Program-made: the position numbers and the translations under genes
Origin: Mercenaria mercenaria
Taxonomy: Eukaryota > Mollusca > Bivalvia > Venerida > Veneridae
NCBI RefSeq assembly: GCF_021730395.1
Contig: NC_069361.1
Span: 77,013,001-77,077,000, forward strand
Length of the DNA stretch: 64,000 nucleotides
Direction: 5' to 3'
In this document: positions 48,775 through 60,937 of the stretch, in pieces
How positions within the stretch are numbered: the stretch's first letter is position 1
Layout: every line of letters starts with the position of its first letter
Notes under the pieces: generated by a model
Told to the model about the DNA's origin: nothing
Database searches by the model: none
Seen by the model: only the letters and a program-made list of their open reading frames with translations

Positions 48775-49787
48775 ATTCTGTATTTTAACTTTTCAAACCG
48801 ATTCTTATTTTTTGAAATTATTTTTGAAATAATTTTACGCTAGATTTATGGTTATATTCTGTCACCGGCCTTGTATCGAATGACGCTCTGGATCTGTTTT
48901 GGAAACAGAACATTCATAGTAGGACACGGTCACTAGGGCTAATTGTAAAACAGCAAAAACTACGGAGCCGTTTTAGTGACTAGCCGACGCTTAGTAAGTC
49001 TTGACTTGGAAAAACTAATCGGACATTGTTAAATTAATGCCATATTAGGCTGAAACTATTCATGAGCCTTCTATAGTAGTAGGCAAAATTTCTCAATAAA
49101 TGTATATTGCAATTTGGTTGATAGAGTTTGATGTTTTTAAGGTAGGGCTGAATTTCAGATTTTAAACTTTGATGAAGATGAGCCCAGGTTTTATTTTCGA
49201 AATATTAACGAGATATCGAAAAAACACGAAATAACACATTTTTATTTCATTTTAGTCTTTGGTAAGATTAATTAACACTTAGAACTTCATCATAATAATA
49301 ATAATAATAATAATACGAACGAAGCATTTTTAAATACTTCCAACAGCGACAAATGAAGATTTAAAAAAAATAAAATTGACTTTAGTTCGACTGGTGACGA
49401 ATTAATATTTCAGTTTCAGTATAATGAATTTAATTATCGAAAACAAAACGTAAGGAGATTTCACTTTGATTAATAGATAACTGTAATTTACATGTCACTT
49501 AAGGTGCTCCGTATTACGGTGTTCACACTTTATAACATTGACATACACAACAGCTAAATATTGAGTTCAATTAAACCTTAGTAACTATAATTCAATATTA
49601 TTTGTTCATTCAATAGAACATCAGGAAGCCAGAACAGCGATCAATGAATACGGCAAGAGTCCAACAAACACTTATTTAAAAGAAACTAAACACCTTTTAT
49701 TTACACAAAGCAAAACAAACAGTCTCCAACCCGGCCTACTGCAGTGATCGTTACAAAAAAGTTTCAAATAAGTGTATTGGTAAAGTA

Positions 49788-50654
49788 CACTCAACAAAAT
49801 TCCTAATCGGTCAGTTTATATTGTATAACTATTTTGTTAATATTGCATGTATTTAAAAGAAATTTCACATACCGACATTTGAATAGGTACTGCAGCTAAT
49901 TGTTATTTTATTTTTGACCGACTCACGGCCAAAGTAACCGCATTAGGCGTTTTGACCAATATTGCATATTTTGCACGTGCAGGGCATGTGCACCAACATG
50001 CACGGGTTCGTTTACACTTTTGGCATTACTGACGAAAGTCCTACTAGAAAAACACATATCATGGTGAACTTGACACAAGAGCAACGCGATCGAGCTGTCG
50101 GAAAGTTGCTAGCTGGGACACATTTAAAACACGTGGGTAATTGTTTTTGGCAATTTCAAAAGAATTTTGATATAATTTTGTTTGTAGCTGTTACTTTGAT
50201 GGTTGTTTCCATTTTTAGCCTTATATTTTCGTTTACAGGAACCTTCAATCGGTGGCTATCTACCATCCGAGCTATTTTGGCGAAATTTAACACAAGTACA
50301 ATTCATTGAAGTGACCGATTTTGAATTTTGTTGTAAAATTCCGACAGTTCGGGCGCGTTGCTCTTTTATCAATTTCACCATGGTATGTGTGTTTTTAGCA
50401 GAACATTCGGCAGTAATGCCAAAAGTGTTCATGAACACGTGCATATTGGTGCACATGCCTTGCACGTGCGAAATATGAAATATTGGTCAAAATGCCTAAT
50501 GCCGTTACTTTGGCCGTGAGTCGGCCAAAAATAAATCAATAATTAGCTGCAGTACATATTCAAATGTCGGTATGTGTAATTACTTGTATATACATGCAAT
50601 AATAACAAAATAGTAATACAATATCAACAGACCGATTAGGAATTGTGTTGAGTG
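49788..50654. mobile_element. Tc1/mariner-derived foldback, 867 bp, flanked by TA
   Basis: The ends CACTCAACAAAATTCC and GGAATTGTGTTGAGTG sit between TA dinucleotides, as expected for Tc1/mariner target sites. The arms are about 310 bp and mirror each other. Each arm runs inward to a methionine-started frame, MVNLTQEQRDRAVGKLLAGT on the left and MVKLIKEQRARTVG on the right. This matches the start of a Tc1-like transposase helix-turn-helix. It looks like two copies of a transposon 5' end joined head to head. Unit A lacks it (about 33040-33065). Confidence 0.85.
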
Positions 50655-51103
50655 TATTTATACTGGTTTCGTTAGTTTGGAGGAAAAAACCTGAATTAAA
50701 TGTTTTCATTTATGAAAACGTGGTAAACTTACTATCTGTTGTTTCAGAACAAAGATAATATTCCTTTACTGACAAGCAGTAATAGAGCGATTGAAATGCA
50801 AAACTATAAAAATATAAACTGTGCATTTTATTGTTATATTAGTCGAAATATAATGATCATTTAATATTGTGTCATTTTTCATTGGATTTTTGTTAATATT
50901 TGGCAGACACAGCAACAAAACAACAAGGTGTGGAGTTTGAAAAGTTGTGAAGTACTTGAATATTTGTCAATGTTTTGTAAAGTGCATAATCTTAATCATT
51001 TTGCAACAACAAATTTCAATCCTCAGAATAAATAGTACAAACGTAAATATGTGACTTTCAAAGATTTAAAGTCTGGTAGATCTAAATGAGTCCCAGGACA
51101 ATT

Positions 51104-51272
51104 TAGTGTCTGGAGAAGTAGTGCCTGAAAAGTAAGTATCTGGAAAAGTTGCACCTGGGGAATAATGCCTGGAGGTCGAGTGTCTGGAGAAAAAGTGCAT
51201 AAAATGTTAGTTTCTGGAGAACAAGCGTCATAAAAATAAGGTGTCCGGAAAATAAGTGTCTGGAAAATAAGA
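51104..51272. repeat. Degenerate short tandem repeat at the duplication edge
   Basis: Around eight to ten irregular copies of an AGTGTCTGGAGAAAA-like unit of about 15-25 bp start exactly where similarity to unit A ends. Confidence 0.65.
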
Positions 51273-52691
51273 ACCAGACATATATGAGCAGGATAACCAC
51301 TCTGTTCACATGTTCCCTTGTTGGACTCCGTAGCGGTAGGGGGCTGCAAGTGATAAGTCTTAATAATTTAAGTATTGAAAACCAAAATAAAAACGACCGC
51401 ATACCGAAACAGACTCTGGCGGAACGTAAAGTGAAAATTCTTCCCACTTACCAATCACATCTCCAACATAGCATTTCCACAATTTCATTCTACTGACGAA
51501 CCTTTTAGGATAACAAGCATCTCACCTTTTAAGATAGTAAAACACTCGAATGTATAGCTGATGTATCTGTCAGGAAATCATGTACAGAAGATCTACTCCG
51601 AAAAGGCAGGAGACGCATATGATTTATTTGCCACAACATCCTATGTCACACATCTTATTGGTATTTCAGAGACGTAAGTTGTGCAAGATCTTGCTAAACT
51701 ACATGCCAGTACTAGAGCTACTAGACGCATCAAAATAAAACGATTAGGCAAAGAAATCAGTACAAACATTTGGCACTCCACCTCTTCCTTCGTTTGCAAA
51801 CGATGGCAGTCACTACATATATACCAAAAACTATTCAGCTTTACAAATGTTTCAAGTTGTGGCACAAGGAGTCCAGATGTAAAGGAGAGTGCACTTGTGC
51901 AAAATGCAATTAAAAGGTTGGGGTTTTTTTACCAAAAATTATGTTATTACAAACCACAACCACGACGTTATACCGATTCAACTAGTAATTCATCTGCAAC
52001 AAAGTTGAATAAAACACCTCAACAAAAAGAACTGAAGCAGTATTTTGCTACTTTTGACTACAGGTCTCTTGATATGGGTCGTTAATTTTGTCATTGTTAA
52101 ATTTGTTAAAATTACATGATTTTGACACAATATGAGTCAACTCATTTTTATTTTCAATTAAACTTTCAGGAATATATATGTCATAGGTCTTGTTTAATTC
52201 AAAAGAATGTTCAGGGTCTAGTTGGAAAAGTTTTCAAGTGTATTATTATGCATCCTTGTATTTACGATCAAAAGTTGTGAAACGATATACAAAATTGGCA
52301 TATCTTTCAGGGATTATATGCACAACATATATTTATTAAGTACCATTTGGTGGAAATTCCATGCGCATCCACAACCAGTGAATGTTATCAAAGTCTTGTT
52401 TCTTTACTTGTATATTAACGATAATAATTCATCAATACAAAGGGCATGGGATTTCGGCAGAACTTGTAAACGAATTTCTGTCTTCGCAATACTTATACAA
52501 GGGGTGTTGGCAGTTTAAAGCAAAGTACCATCATTTTCATATACCAGTTGTTTACATTGATAAGCTAACTCTGTACATTTGTCCTTGTTTGTCTTCCTTT
52601 TCGCGTAGTTTACTGAGGTTATTGAGATTAGAATAAAGCGAGCATATTTAACGCTAGTTGTTCTACCTTTAATATAAAAGATAAATAGAAT

Positions 52692-52728
<37 letters not shown>

Positions 52729-53084
52729 TCAAGCTGCAGCCACTGGAAAGTTATCAAAGCTTATAAAGCATACAGAAGGACAGCTTCCTTCTTTTAATGC
52801 TTTTAATATCCGATATATATTTCGCCTTCATTGAAGGAATGTCACTTATTTTTCTTAAAAGGTAACAGCAAATTAATCTATATAAATAGAAAAAAAACTT
52901 CTTGCCTATGTTCGCATTTATAATGGTATCGTTATCAATTGTTTTTCGTTAAGTAATAACCTACTGTCATACTTTCGAAAACGGAAATATTTTTTGAAAG
53001 TCACTTTTTTTGTCAGTTGTACTGAACAGTGCTTTTGATTTTGTTAAAAAACATGTAGGGAAACCTGAAAGGTTCAATGAGACA
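51273..53084. other. Intergenic region
   Basis: No recognised gene. A 134-codon plus-strand frame at 51681-52085 has basic composition but no family I recognise. A CT dinucleotide run lies at about 52692-52725. Confidence 0.4.
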
Positions 53085-53351
53085 AAAGGTTATTGGATAA
53101 AAAGTTACTGTTTCTTTTAGACCTGCCCTTGAGAGATTATTTGATCCACTGGGATGTAAAAGGGTGGACTTTCATTGTAGCGAGTTTGTTAATCAGTTAC
53201 AATTTTGCTGAAATCTTTATTACAATAATGTCGATTTGTTTGTCATTCTCACGTTTGTCGAAGATCTCTTGTGTGGAACTTCTAAGTTGTGTTTCGTAAC
53301 TATGTGACCTGAAGCCCTGTTGTTACTAGCTAAGGACAATATTTCTCAAAG

Positions 53352-53390
<39 letters not shown>

Positions 53391-54290
53391 TTTTGTGTGC
53401 GTGTGTGCGTACGTGCGTACATGCGTGCGTGCGTGTGTGTGTTCGGGTTTAACGTCTTTTTCAACAATTTTTCAGTCATATAAACGACGGTGTCTACTTG
53501 TAGCAGTGAGCACAATGCCCAATTTTATAGTGCTGCCCCACTGGAATATCACGCCGTAGACACGTGGCATGATACCCCACCTAGTCACATTATACTGACA
53601 CCGGGCTGACCAGTCCTAGCACTATCCTTTTAATGCTGAGCGCCAAGCGAGGAAGCTACTAGTACCATTTTTTACGTTTTTGGTATGACGCGGCCGGGGA
53701 TCGAACCCACGACCTCCCGCACTCGAAGCGGACGCTCTACCACTAGGCTACCGAGGCGGTTTTCTCAAAGTAGGATATTATATTTGAGTTAAGAATATGT
53801 TCCATCAACTTATAGTCAATACAAGTCAGAGATATGTGCCTTTTCTTGTAGACTGGTGTAGTCTCTCAAAAGACAGGACTTGATAAGCTCCATGATTTAA
53901 GAAATCTTTGTCATGATTAGGGCTTCTTAAAGCTCTTTAAGCTGTCTTGGAGAAATTTCATCAGGACCTGAGGTTCTATTTGAAAATAGCCTTATTAGTA
54001 ACCTGTCTACGCCTTCTACGGACATGAGAATCATTGACATCTCTGATACTGATTTTGGGTGCATTAATTTCTTACTGACTTCTTCTAGGCTTGGGCTAGT
54101 GCTTTGAGAAGACAGATTCAAATTGTTTATTGAGGATGTTTGCTTTTCTAACCGGATCAGTATGAACACGACCCTCATACTTTCAACGGGGCTACTCTCA
54201 AGTTCCGTTGTGTTTAAATTTGATATATAAGTAGAATGTTTTGTTTCTACCCGGCTGGGAGGCGCCACTGAAATAACCAATTCCAAATAA
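53085..54290 (-). mobile_element. LINE reverse-transcriptase fragment (Jockey/CR1-like), interrupted by a SINE
   Basis: On the minus strand, 54286-53927 encodes a stretch ending with TSGPDEISPRQLKEL, the fingers region of a non-LTR RT (usual form GPDGIxPRxLKEL). Further 3', pieces read KLMEHILNSN and, beyond the SINE, NDKQIDIIV followed by DFSK-like sequence, the region before the catalytic FADD box. Part of the RT between these pieces is deleted, and stops and frameshifts are scattered through it. It is a dead, 5'- and 3'-truncated LINE copy. Confidence 0.75.
53356..53760 (-). mobile_element. tRNA-derived SINE with an AC-repeat tail and a 14 bp target duplication
   Basis: Read on the minus strand, the head (53760-53690) has box A TAGCCTAGTGG and box B GGGTTCGATCCCCGG. 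The body ends GACGTTAAACCCGAACAC and runs into an (AC)n tract (about 53358-53440 on the plus strand as GT). Perfect direct repeats TTTCTCAAAGTAGG at 53342-53355 and 53761-53774 are the target duplication, which shows LINE-mediated insertion into the older LINE fragment. Confidence 0.92.
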
Positions 54291-57134
54291 CTAGTAGGCG
54301 GTTCTAACTTTAAATCCTATATTTGAGCATCTTAAGTGTTTGGTCAATGGTCGATATTTACCTGTTTCCTTTCATGTTTGAATATGTTTTGTCCAATTTT
54401 CGTAGTCTAAAGATTTAGAGGAATAACAAAGGGAGGTCCGCACGTGATATACCTCAATTTTGTTGGAAAATGTTTTGCACTCGACCTATTTATTTATTAA
54501 ATAGTTTCTTGCTTGGTTAAGTGATTGTGTGACCATTTGTTGAAGGTTAGAGTTAACAAGACTGTCAAGGAGTGCGTTATATAGCTCTCTGTGTTTGCAC
54601 TTGACCTTTTATTTAGAGATTCAGATGTTCCTTAAAGTACAATATACTGCTTTGGGAATTTTGGAGACAGGTAACAATAACTGTAAAATGGTTTCTTGGT
54701 TATTTTCAGACGACTTGTAAAAGAAGCAGACATATACAGCTCTTAGTCTCTTTTACTGATTTCGACCCAGCATTTGTTGCAATTAATGTTTTAGGTCGGA
54801 TATCTCTTAAATGATTAGGTTTCTCCTGGCAATTGCATGTAGGAAGTCCCCTCCCTGACCTGAAACTCTGTCGTTTCTGAATACCCGGTAATTTAGGTAG
54901 CCCGGGGTATTTCTGCTGTGCCGATCTCCGGTCTTAACCAGGTATAGTGCAGCAGATGATATCTGGCTTGACCTGTTGGGTGGCCCATGTCTTGGATTTT
55001 ACTCTTTACTGACCAACAGCTAACCTCAATAAACCTTTCTTTACTGTTACGTTTTGGCATTTTCTTGATCGTGGTTTTGACCTTTGTGTTTGGGGCTATT
55101 GGCGGGTTGACCATTTTAGGTTCGAATGAATCAACTCACATGGCCACTGATTGGTTGAAAATGTATAGGGAATTCTGCAGTGTATATTTCGATGTAAAGT
55201 GGTCTAATATGCATTGAACGTGTTTGAAAACTATCTAATTTCATAAATTAAAATTCTAATCCATGATTTCTGGAATGATGCATTTTGGGTGATAGTTATT
55301 AATGTTATTCATGTTTTACCGGTGGAGCATTTTCATGAAAAAAAACATCACTGCCGGACTAGGGTAACCGAGTTCAAAGAGAAAAATAGTACCCAAAAGT
55401 GCTAGTCAACAGGTATATTTCTTGTAGTTTTATGATAGGCCTTGGATAGTTCTTTCATCCTGAGTAGGTGGTATCATAAGTTTAAATGTTAGGATTACAA
55501 TGTGGGCCTATTGGAAATGAGCTGATTCGCTTTGACCTTGAGGTATCGAGAAGTGATCCTGCAAAAGCCTTGTAATGTTTTCTTAGATATCTGAAATATT
55601 TTCCGGTAACTGATTAAATGCATGTTTTGTCACTGAGAACAGTAGATGTTGATGTCTGGAAGTCTATATAGGTTATAGATAATCACGACATGAGGGTCAA
55701 CAAATGTTCTTAAAATAAATGGCTATAGAAAAATTAATAGCAGAGTCATAGCAATTTTGGTGTGAATCAGGAATGTTCGCCTTACTAAACACTGCATAGA
55801 CATGCAAAGACATGTAAAGACACACATTGACAAGCAAAGACAGACAAAAAGACATATATTTGAACGTTTATGGTTTATTATTAAAAGAAAATAATAGTTA
55901 AACAAAATGATTAAAAATTGTACTGAATCTTAACAGAGACATGTATCAGAACACAACGGCATAAAAAACAGTAATAAAAATTGTACAGTCAAATTATTTT
56001 CTTACCCATCGTCCGAAAATACTTATGATGTGATTTAGGTGTGCCTTTACTATTAGTAATTATTAAAAAAATATAGCTAGATATAAACTTTTTAAACTTT
56101 ACTTTGACACTGAAATGCAAATACGCACAAATACGAGACAGTCACAAAGACATTTATTTAAAGGCATATACTAGTAGGTATTTTTATGTTTAAGTTGTAT
56201 TTTAGGGTATGTTTATTAAAATAAATGAGTAAAATTGTTACAAATTATACTGAACCTTGACAGAGACAAGTGTCGTCACACAAAGACATAAAAATACAGT
56301 AATAAAAATTGTACTGTCATATTAAATTCTTATCGTCCGAAAATGATTATAATTAAGGTCGTAGTTATTACAAATAAGAACGAAATCATTAAAACATAAA
56401 CTTTTTTAAAGACTGAAATCGGACTAGACTCCGAGGAAGACGCAAAGAGACATGCAAAGATAGTCAAAAAGACACGCAAAGACAGTCACAAAGGCATGTA
56501 AAGATAGTCACAAACTTTTGAAAAAGCTAAATTGGACTAGCCTTGGACAAGGACATGCAAAGACTGTCACAGCGACATACATTTGAACGTATATATGTAT
56601 ACTTGTGTTTAAATGGTGATTTTAGAGTATGTTTATTAAAATATATGAAAATAAATAAAAGGCCTGCACATATTCTTGTTCATAATAAGACCTATACGAA
56701 TTATTATGGTTTAATGTTGCTTTATATTCATAAGTAATAATGAATGAATAAATAAGAATTACATATTTTCTTATTCTCACCATTAAGTTACTAAATAAAC
56801 AGCACAAATTGGAAGGTATGACAGAAAATGAAAACGTCCAAGTTCAGTATCGCAAATGGCGGTCAAATGTGACCTGATAACGATCGTAATTGGTTTTCTC
56901 AGGGTTGTTACACGCTTGAAACAAACCATACATAATCTTACAAATGTTCAACGTTTGCAAATTATTTGATCCGAGAATACAAACTGCTCTAGCAATGCGG
57001 GGTAAGAGAATCATATAGTGAGGTATGGAAATTCGATATGTATAAATGCATATGATTTTCCGTAATACCAACATTTTGTGTGTCAGCTGTGAAATACCCA
57101 TACATGGGACTCTTATCCCGAGGTTAATAATTTT
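54291..57134. other. Intergenic region
   Basis: No gene is supported. Between 55790 and 56580 there are irregular repeats of GACATGCAAAGACAGTCACA-like motifs in several clusters, a weak minisatellite. Otherwise AT-rich. Confidence 0.4.
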
Positions 57135-57139
57135 AATTG

Positions 57140-57218
57140 GAGGAGCGGTGACTCGAACTCACGATCCCTGGTTTCGTAGCCAAACAATGTTACCACTGAA
57201 ACACTGCGTCCGCTCTCA
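57140..57218 (-). mobile_element. tRNA-derived SINE head
   Basis: The reverse complement has box A-like TTTCAGTGGTAACATT and box B-like GAGTTCGAGTC, 30-45 bp apart, framed by short complementary ends (GAGCGGACG and CACCGCTCC). It is not a good tRNA by stem pairing, so it is called a SINE or tRNA pseudogene. Confidence 0.55.
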
Positions 57219-58218
57219 TTCATCATTCAAATAACTCTACACATTTTATTTCAGTTTTGTTCGTGTACAGACTATTATAAGCTAAGATATGTATTGCACG
57301 GCATGTCAGCTAAAACGCAAATGTTATTTTCAAGTTCGAGCAGTGTTATCTGTTTGTATAAGGCAACCGAGATCGGTTCCCTATGTTTTATATACTAAAC
57401 AAAACAGCACATCCTTCATTAGTTATTCGCATATATCAGAAATAGTACTGTAAATACGTTGTTTTAAGTTCAGGTCCATGCTCAGAACAATATGTTATTG
57501 ACAACATGTTAAAATGTCAATAGAATCAAACAATGCCATCTCATATATTCACTCCTTTTCAACAAGTCCCAAACACAAAAAATGTCTATTTATAGACCAG
57601 CGAAAACCCCTCCAAAGTGATCTTTTACTCAGGTCCGGAGGCCGTTCGGTTTAGAGGGATTTCGCTGTACAAAAACCGATGCCGAGTTCATCGCTGTGTG
57701 AATATTTCGGCTAAATCAATCAAATTGCTTGAATTAGTAGATGTTGTAATTATTACCAATAAGATAGTAGCTGATTTTAAACTTAAACAGAATTAGCGCA
57801 GCCATAATATAGCTTGATTATATAAACTTTAATAGAAGCCACTGCTTGATGGCAAACATACACAATGATCAGAAGACATTTTATAGCAACAGATATACAC
57901 TGCGTACTTTACTGCGATTTGACATCGTTATGTGATATAATGGTTGTCTATTTTTTACCATTTATGCTACGGAAGCAAAGCACCACCAAACGAAATAATG
58001 GCAAACTCGGACTGAACACGAGAGGTTTATGAAATTTGCAACACACAATGTCCGCTATAGCACCGGCTTATTATGTAGTAATATAGAATGACTTCTATAA
58101 TAAGAACGGACCAAAAGAACTTTATTTCAACGGTTTTTACAATGTAATAAAAAAGAATGCAAAGTTTGATAAACTGATTCTGTTGATATTGAAATGTTTG
58201 ACTACCGAAACAGTGGCA

Positions 58219-58357
58219 CACAATTTTCGACCTCTGTCTCTTAAGAAATCTTGAAGCACTGCATTGAGAAAAAACGGTCTTATATCGAGTCAGTTACAAA
58301 ATATAGAACTTTCTTGGACAAACAGCATTAGGATACGACAGCACTTGTATTAAATAT
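58219..58357 (-). pseudogene. Relic of a third claudin-like exon 2
   Basis: The plus strand reads TTTTCGACCTCTGTCTCTTA ... AAAAACGGTCTTA ... TTACAAAATATAGAACTTTC ... GACAAACAGCATTAGGAT. This is collinear with the 3' half of exon 2 and its donor flank in the two intact genes (20775-20950 and 46855-47030). It carries several deletions, and the splice donor and flanking exon sequence are damaged. No exon 1 or 3 partner is visible nearby. Confidence 0.75.
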
Positions 58358-58570
58358 CACAACTACATTTGTTACCTTCGTCATGAAGTTGACATGGCAT
58401 ATTATTGGGACTTTAATGTCCAAATACTATTTTTTGAGTTATGCCCATTTTTGTACTTAACCATATTCACCACTACATTTGCACCTTGTATACTCAGTTT
58501 CCCTCCGATTGGGTTTTAACTTCAACATGAACTAGACATCAAATATTGTTCTACTGAGCACATAACGTGC

Positions 58571-59163
58571 AATCGGACACTTTATTTTAGATATTACATT
58601 ATTTTCATTTCATTTATCCGATATGATATTTCGTATCTAAAAAGTATCAATTTTTATTAAGAACTATCATTTCGTAAATACGTAATTCGTTTTCGTGTGT
58701 AAGAAACAAAAAAGAATGTAATGTCTAAGTAGAAGTACGTATTATTTAGCTTTATTTTGGTATTACGAAATAAGAATATTGCGGATTTTTTTTACGAAAT
58801 TTTATTGTGTTTTCACGAAATACTATTTTGTTGATACGAATTAATCTGTACCTTTATATTAGACATAAGATTCTTCTTTATTTCCTGATTTCGTAGTTAT
58901 GAAATAATATTTCGTAATTGCAAAATATATTTCTTAAAGATTGTGAAGAATTTAAGTGCAGATTATTTGTGAAACGCAATAATATTTCGTATTTACGAAA
59001 TAGCATTTGGAAATCTGAAATATTGTTTTGCAAATGCGAAATATTATTTCGGAACTAAGAAATATAATTTTCGTTTTTACCGAATATTATTTTGTAATAT
59101 TTAAATGTTATTTCAATTTAAATAATAAAATAATAATACACCTAAAATAAAAGTGTCGGATGT
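58571..59163. mobile_element. Foldback element with a ~20 bp TTTCGTAAATACGAAAT-type core
   Basis: ATCGGACACTTTATTTTAG on the left pairs with CTAAAATAAAAGTGTCGGAT on the right. Between them are about 25 degenerate units of about 20-21 bp near TTTCGTATTTACGAAATA, itself palindromic. Its plan matches the foldbacks at 10811 and 37535, but the sequence is unrelated. Confidence 0.75.
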
Positions 59164-60937
59164 CACTTTAGGAGCTTCGTAGTATATGAACATAAAAAAT
59201 ACAACTTTAATTTACTGTTTACGATTTTTTAAAAAAATGTATAGTGTACAATAATAGTCAACTTTTCCTCTGTTGTATGCTTTCATTTTCGCAAATTTAT
59301 TTTTCTTACAATAAAGTAAAAACGATTTTGCTATAGCTGTTGCCTTCCCTAGTAATATCTTTCTTGATGCCCTTTCTTTTTTATGGTTTAAAGGCGTGGT
59401 AGATTGAAAATACAAAATATAATGAATTAGACTAACAATCAATTTTAGTTATTTTATTTATTGTAATCTATGGCAAGCATACAAAACCTATGGCCAAGAG
59501 AAATTAAGGATACACATTTTCAATATATATATATATATGTATGTGTGTGTTTGCGTGCGTGCGTGCATGCGTGCGTGCGTGTGTTTCAACGTGAATATGC
59601 ATTATGCTTCAAAGCATAGCATACCTTAACATCTGCAATATTAAATCATGTATTCAGAAAGTAGAAATAGGTTCTACAGTAAGGTTTCTTTCCTTGGGCA
59701 TAGATCCATTACTATATATAATAAGAATATTTACAATAGTAACGCCTCTATAATTAGAGGGATTCCGAATATTCGAGTTTTAAAGATGATTATGATGATA
59801 CTTTAACATTAGGATTCTAAATATATGCCAGTGTAAAATATTTCTGTGTTACAATGATAGAGGGCAGTAAACCGGTATATGCCAGTCTCAGCTTTTATGC
59901 CTTGTGTCACTTTCAATAGTCTTAGAAATGTCCTCCGCTGGCAATCTAATTCGAATCACTCTCAAAAATCATCATGTAGTGCGTACTCACTACTTGAAAG
60001 TGTTTGAATTTTACTTCAAATGTATGGCATTTTTTTAAACCATTTACTCCTGTGTTTGCTGATGTAGTTCAAGATCTTTCTAGGATTGTCTTTGCTCAAC
60101 CTAGTTATTTTTACTTTTTCTATAGCAAAGTGTTAATATTTGGCTCTTCTCTTGGTACATACATATGCACTCCTGCTATTCCAAATTTTAGCATTTTGTC
60201 ATGTGTGGGATTTGCTTTAAACACTTTTTACCGTTACAAAGTAGAATAAAAATCTACTGACTTTAATATTCTTGTCAATTACTTTAGACACATTATTTTG
60301 CTGACATCAATAGCATCAGTTAAAAAAAGTTCTACTGACAATGTCTTACATACAGGCTCTTTTTAAAATTTCACTTTATAATAAATAATGTCTTATACTT
60401 ATATTCACATAGAACAGCATATATTTTCGTTACAAAAGAAACAAGTTATGTTTCGATAAGTAAAAAAAACTTTAATAATCACTTTAAAATTACCACTGTT
60501 TTACATTATTTAAATATCGCTAATTTTTATATTTGAAACATAAAGTTAGATAGCAGGAAACGTCATATGACTATTTTTCGTGATTGACATTGTTTTGATC
60601 TAAACGAAGTACATTGGTCAGTGATTGAGAATATATTACGTAGATAGAACATGTTTACCGTCGAGAAAATTTAATCAAGTTTTTCTTGGGTAAAGGCTAT
60701 ACTTTGGCATAAATGTTTGATTGAACTGATTGTTACTTCAAAAATCCTTCAGTGTGATCAAAATTTAGCCGAAATAAGCGTATTATAAATTGTGAGATAT
60801 TTACCCATGTACCAAAAGTCTGAAACGAACTGATATTTTGTAGGACCATTTTCCGGACGTTGTCATTTATATTTTTGGAACAAAATAATATTATATAGTT
60901 TCTTTTATACGAGAATAGTTATTTATATTGTAGTGAC
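59164..60937. other. Intergenic region downstream of the Hsp70-like relic
   Basis: No gene is supported. TA/TG/GCGT microsatellites run at about 59525-59585. An 81-codon plus-strand frame at 60004-60249 has no recognised family. Confidence 0.4.

Larger units (their letters stand above)
33513..51103. repeat. Tandem segmental duplication, unit B
   Basis: This is the second copy of the unit, starting GGTCAATAGATATTTGCGCT directly after the end of unit A and ending at AGGACAATTT near 51103. It has its own insertions: a block at about 33560-34037, a 9.4 kb block at about 34360-43746, 44118-44725, 45088-45637, and a Tc1-like foldback at 49788-50654. It contains claudin-like gene B. Confidence 0.95.

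Noticed and set aside
51681-52085. 134-codon plus-strand frame
   Set aside because: No recognised domain and no supporting splice or neighbour context. It could be chance in AT-rich DNA.
53320-53559. Cysteine/valine-rich frame
   Set aside because: It is a translation of the GT microsatellite at the SINE tail.
60004-60249. 81-codon plus-strand frame with aromatic-rich peptide
   Set aside because: Low-complexity AT-rich composition and no family match I can name.
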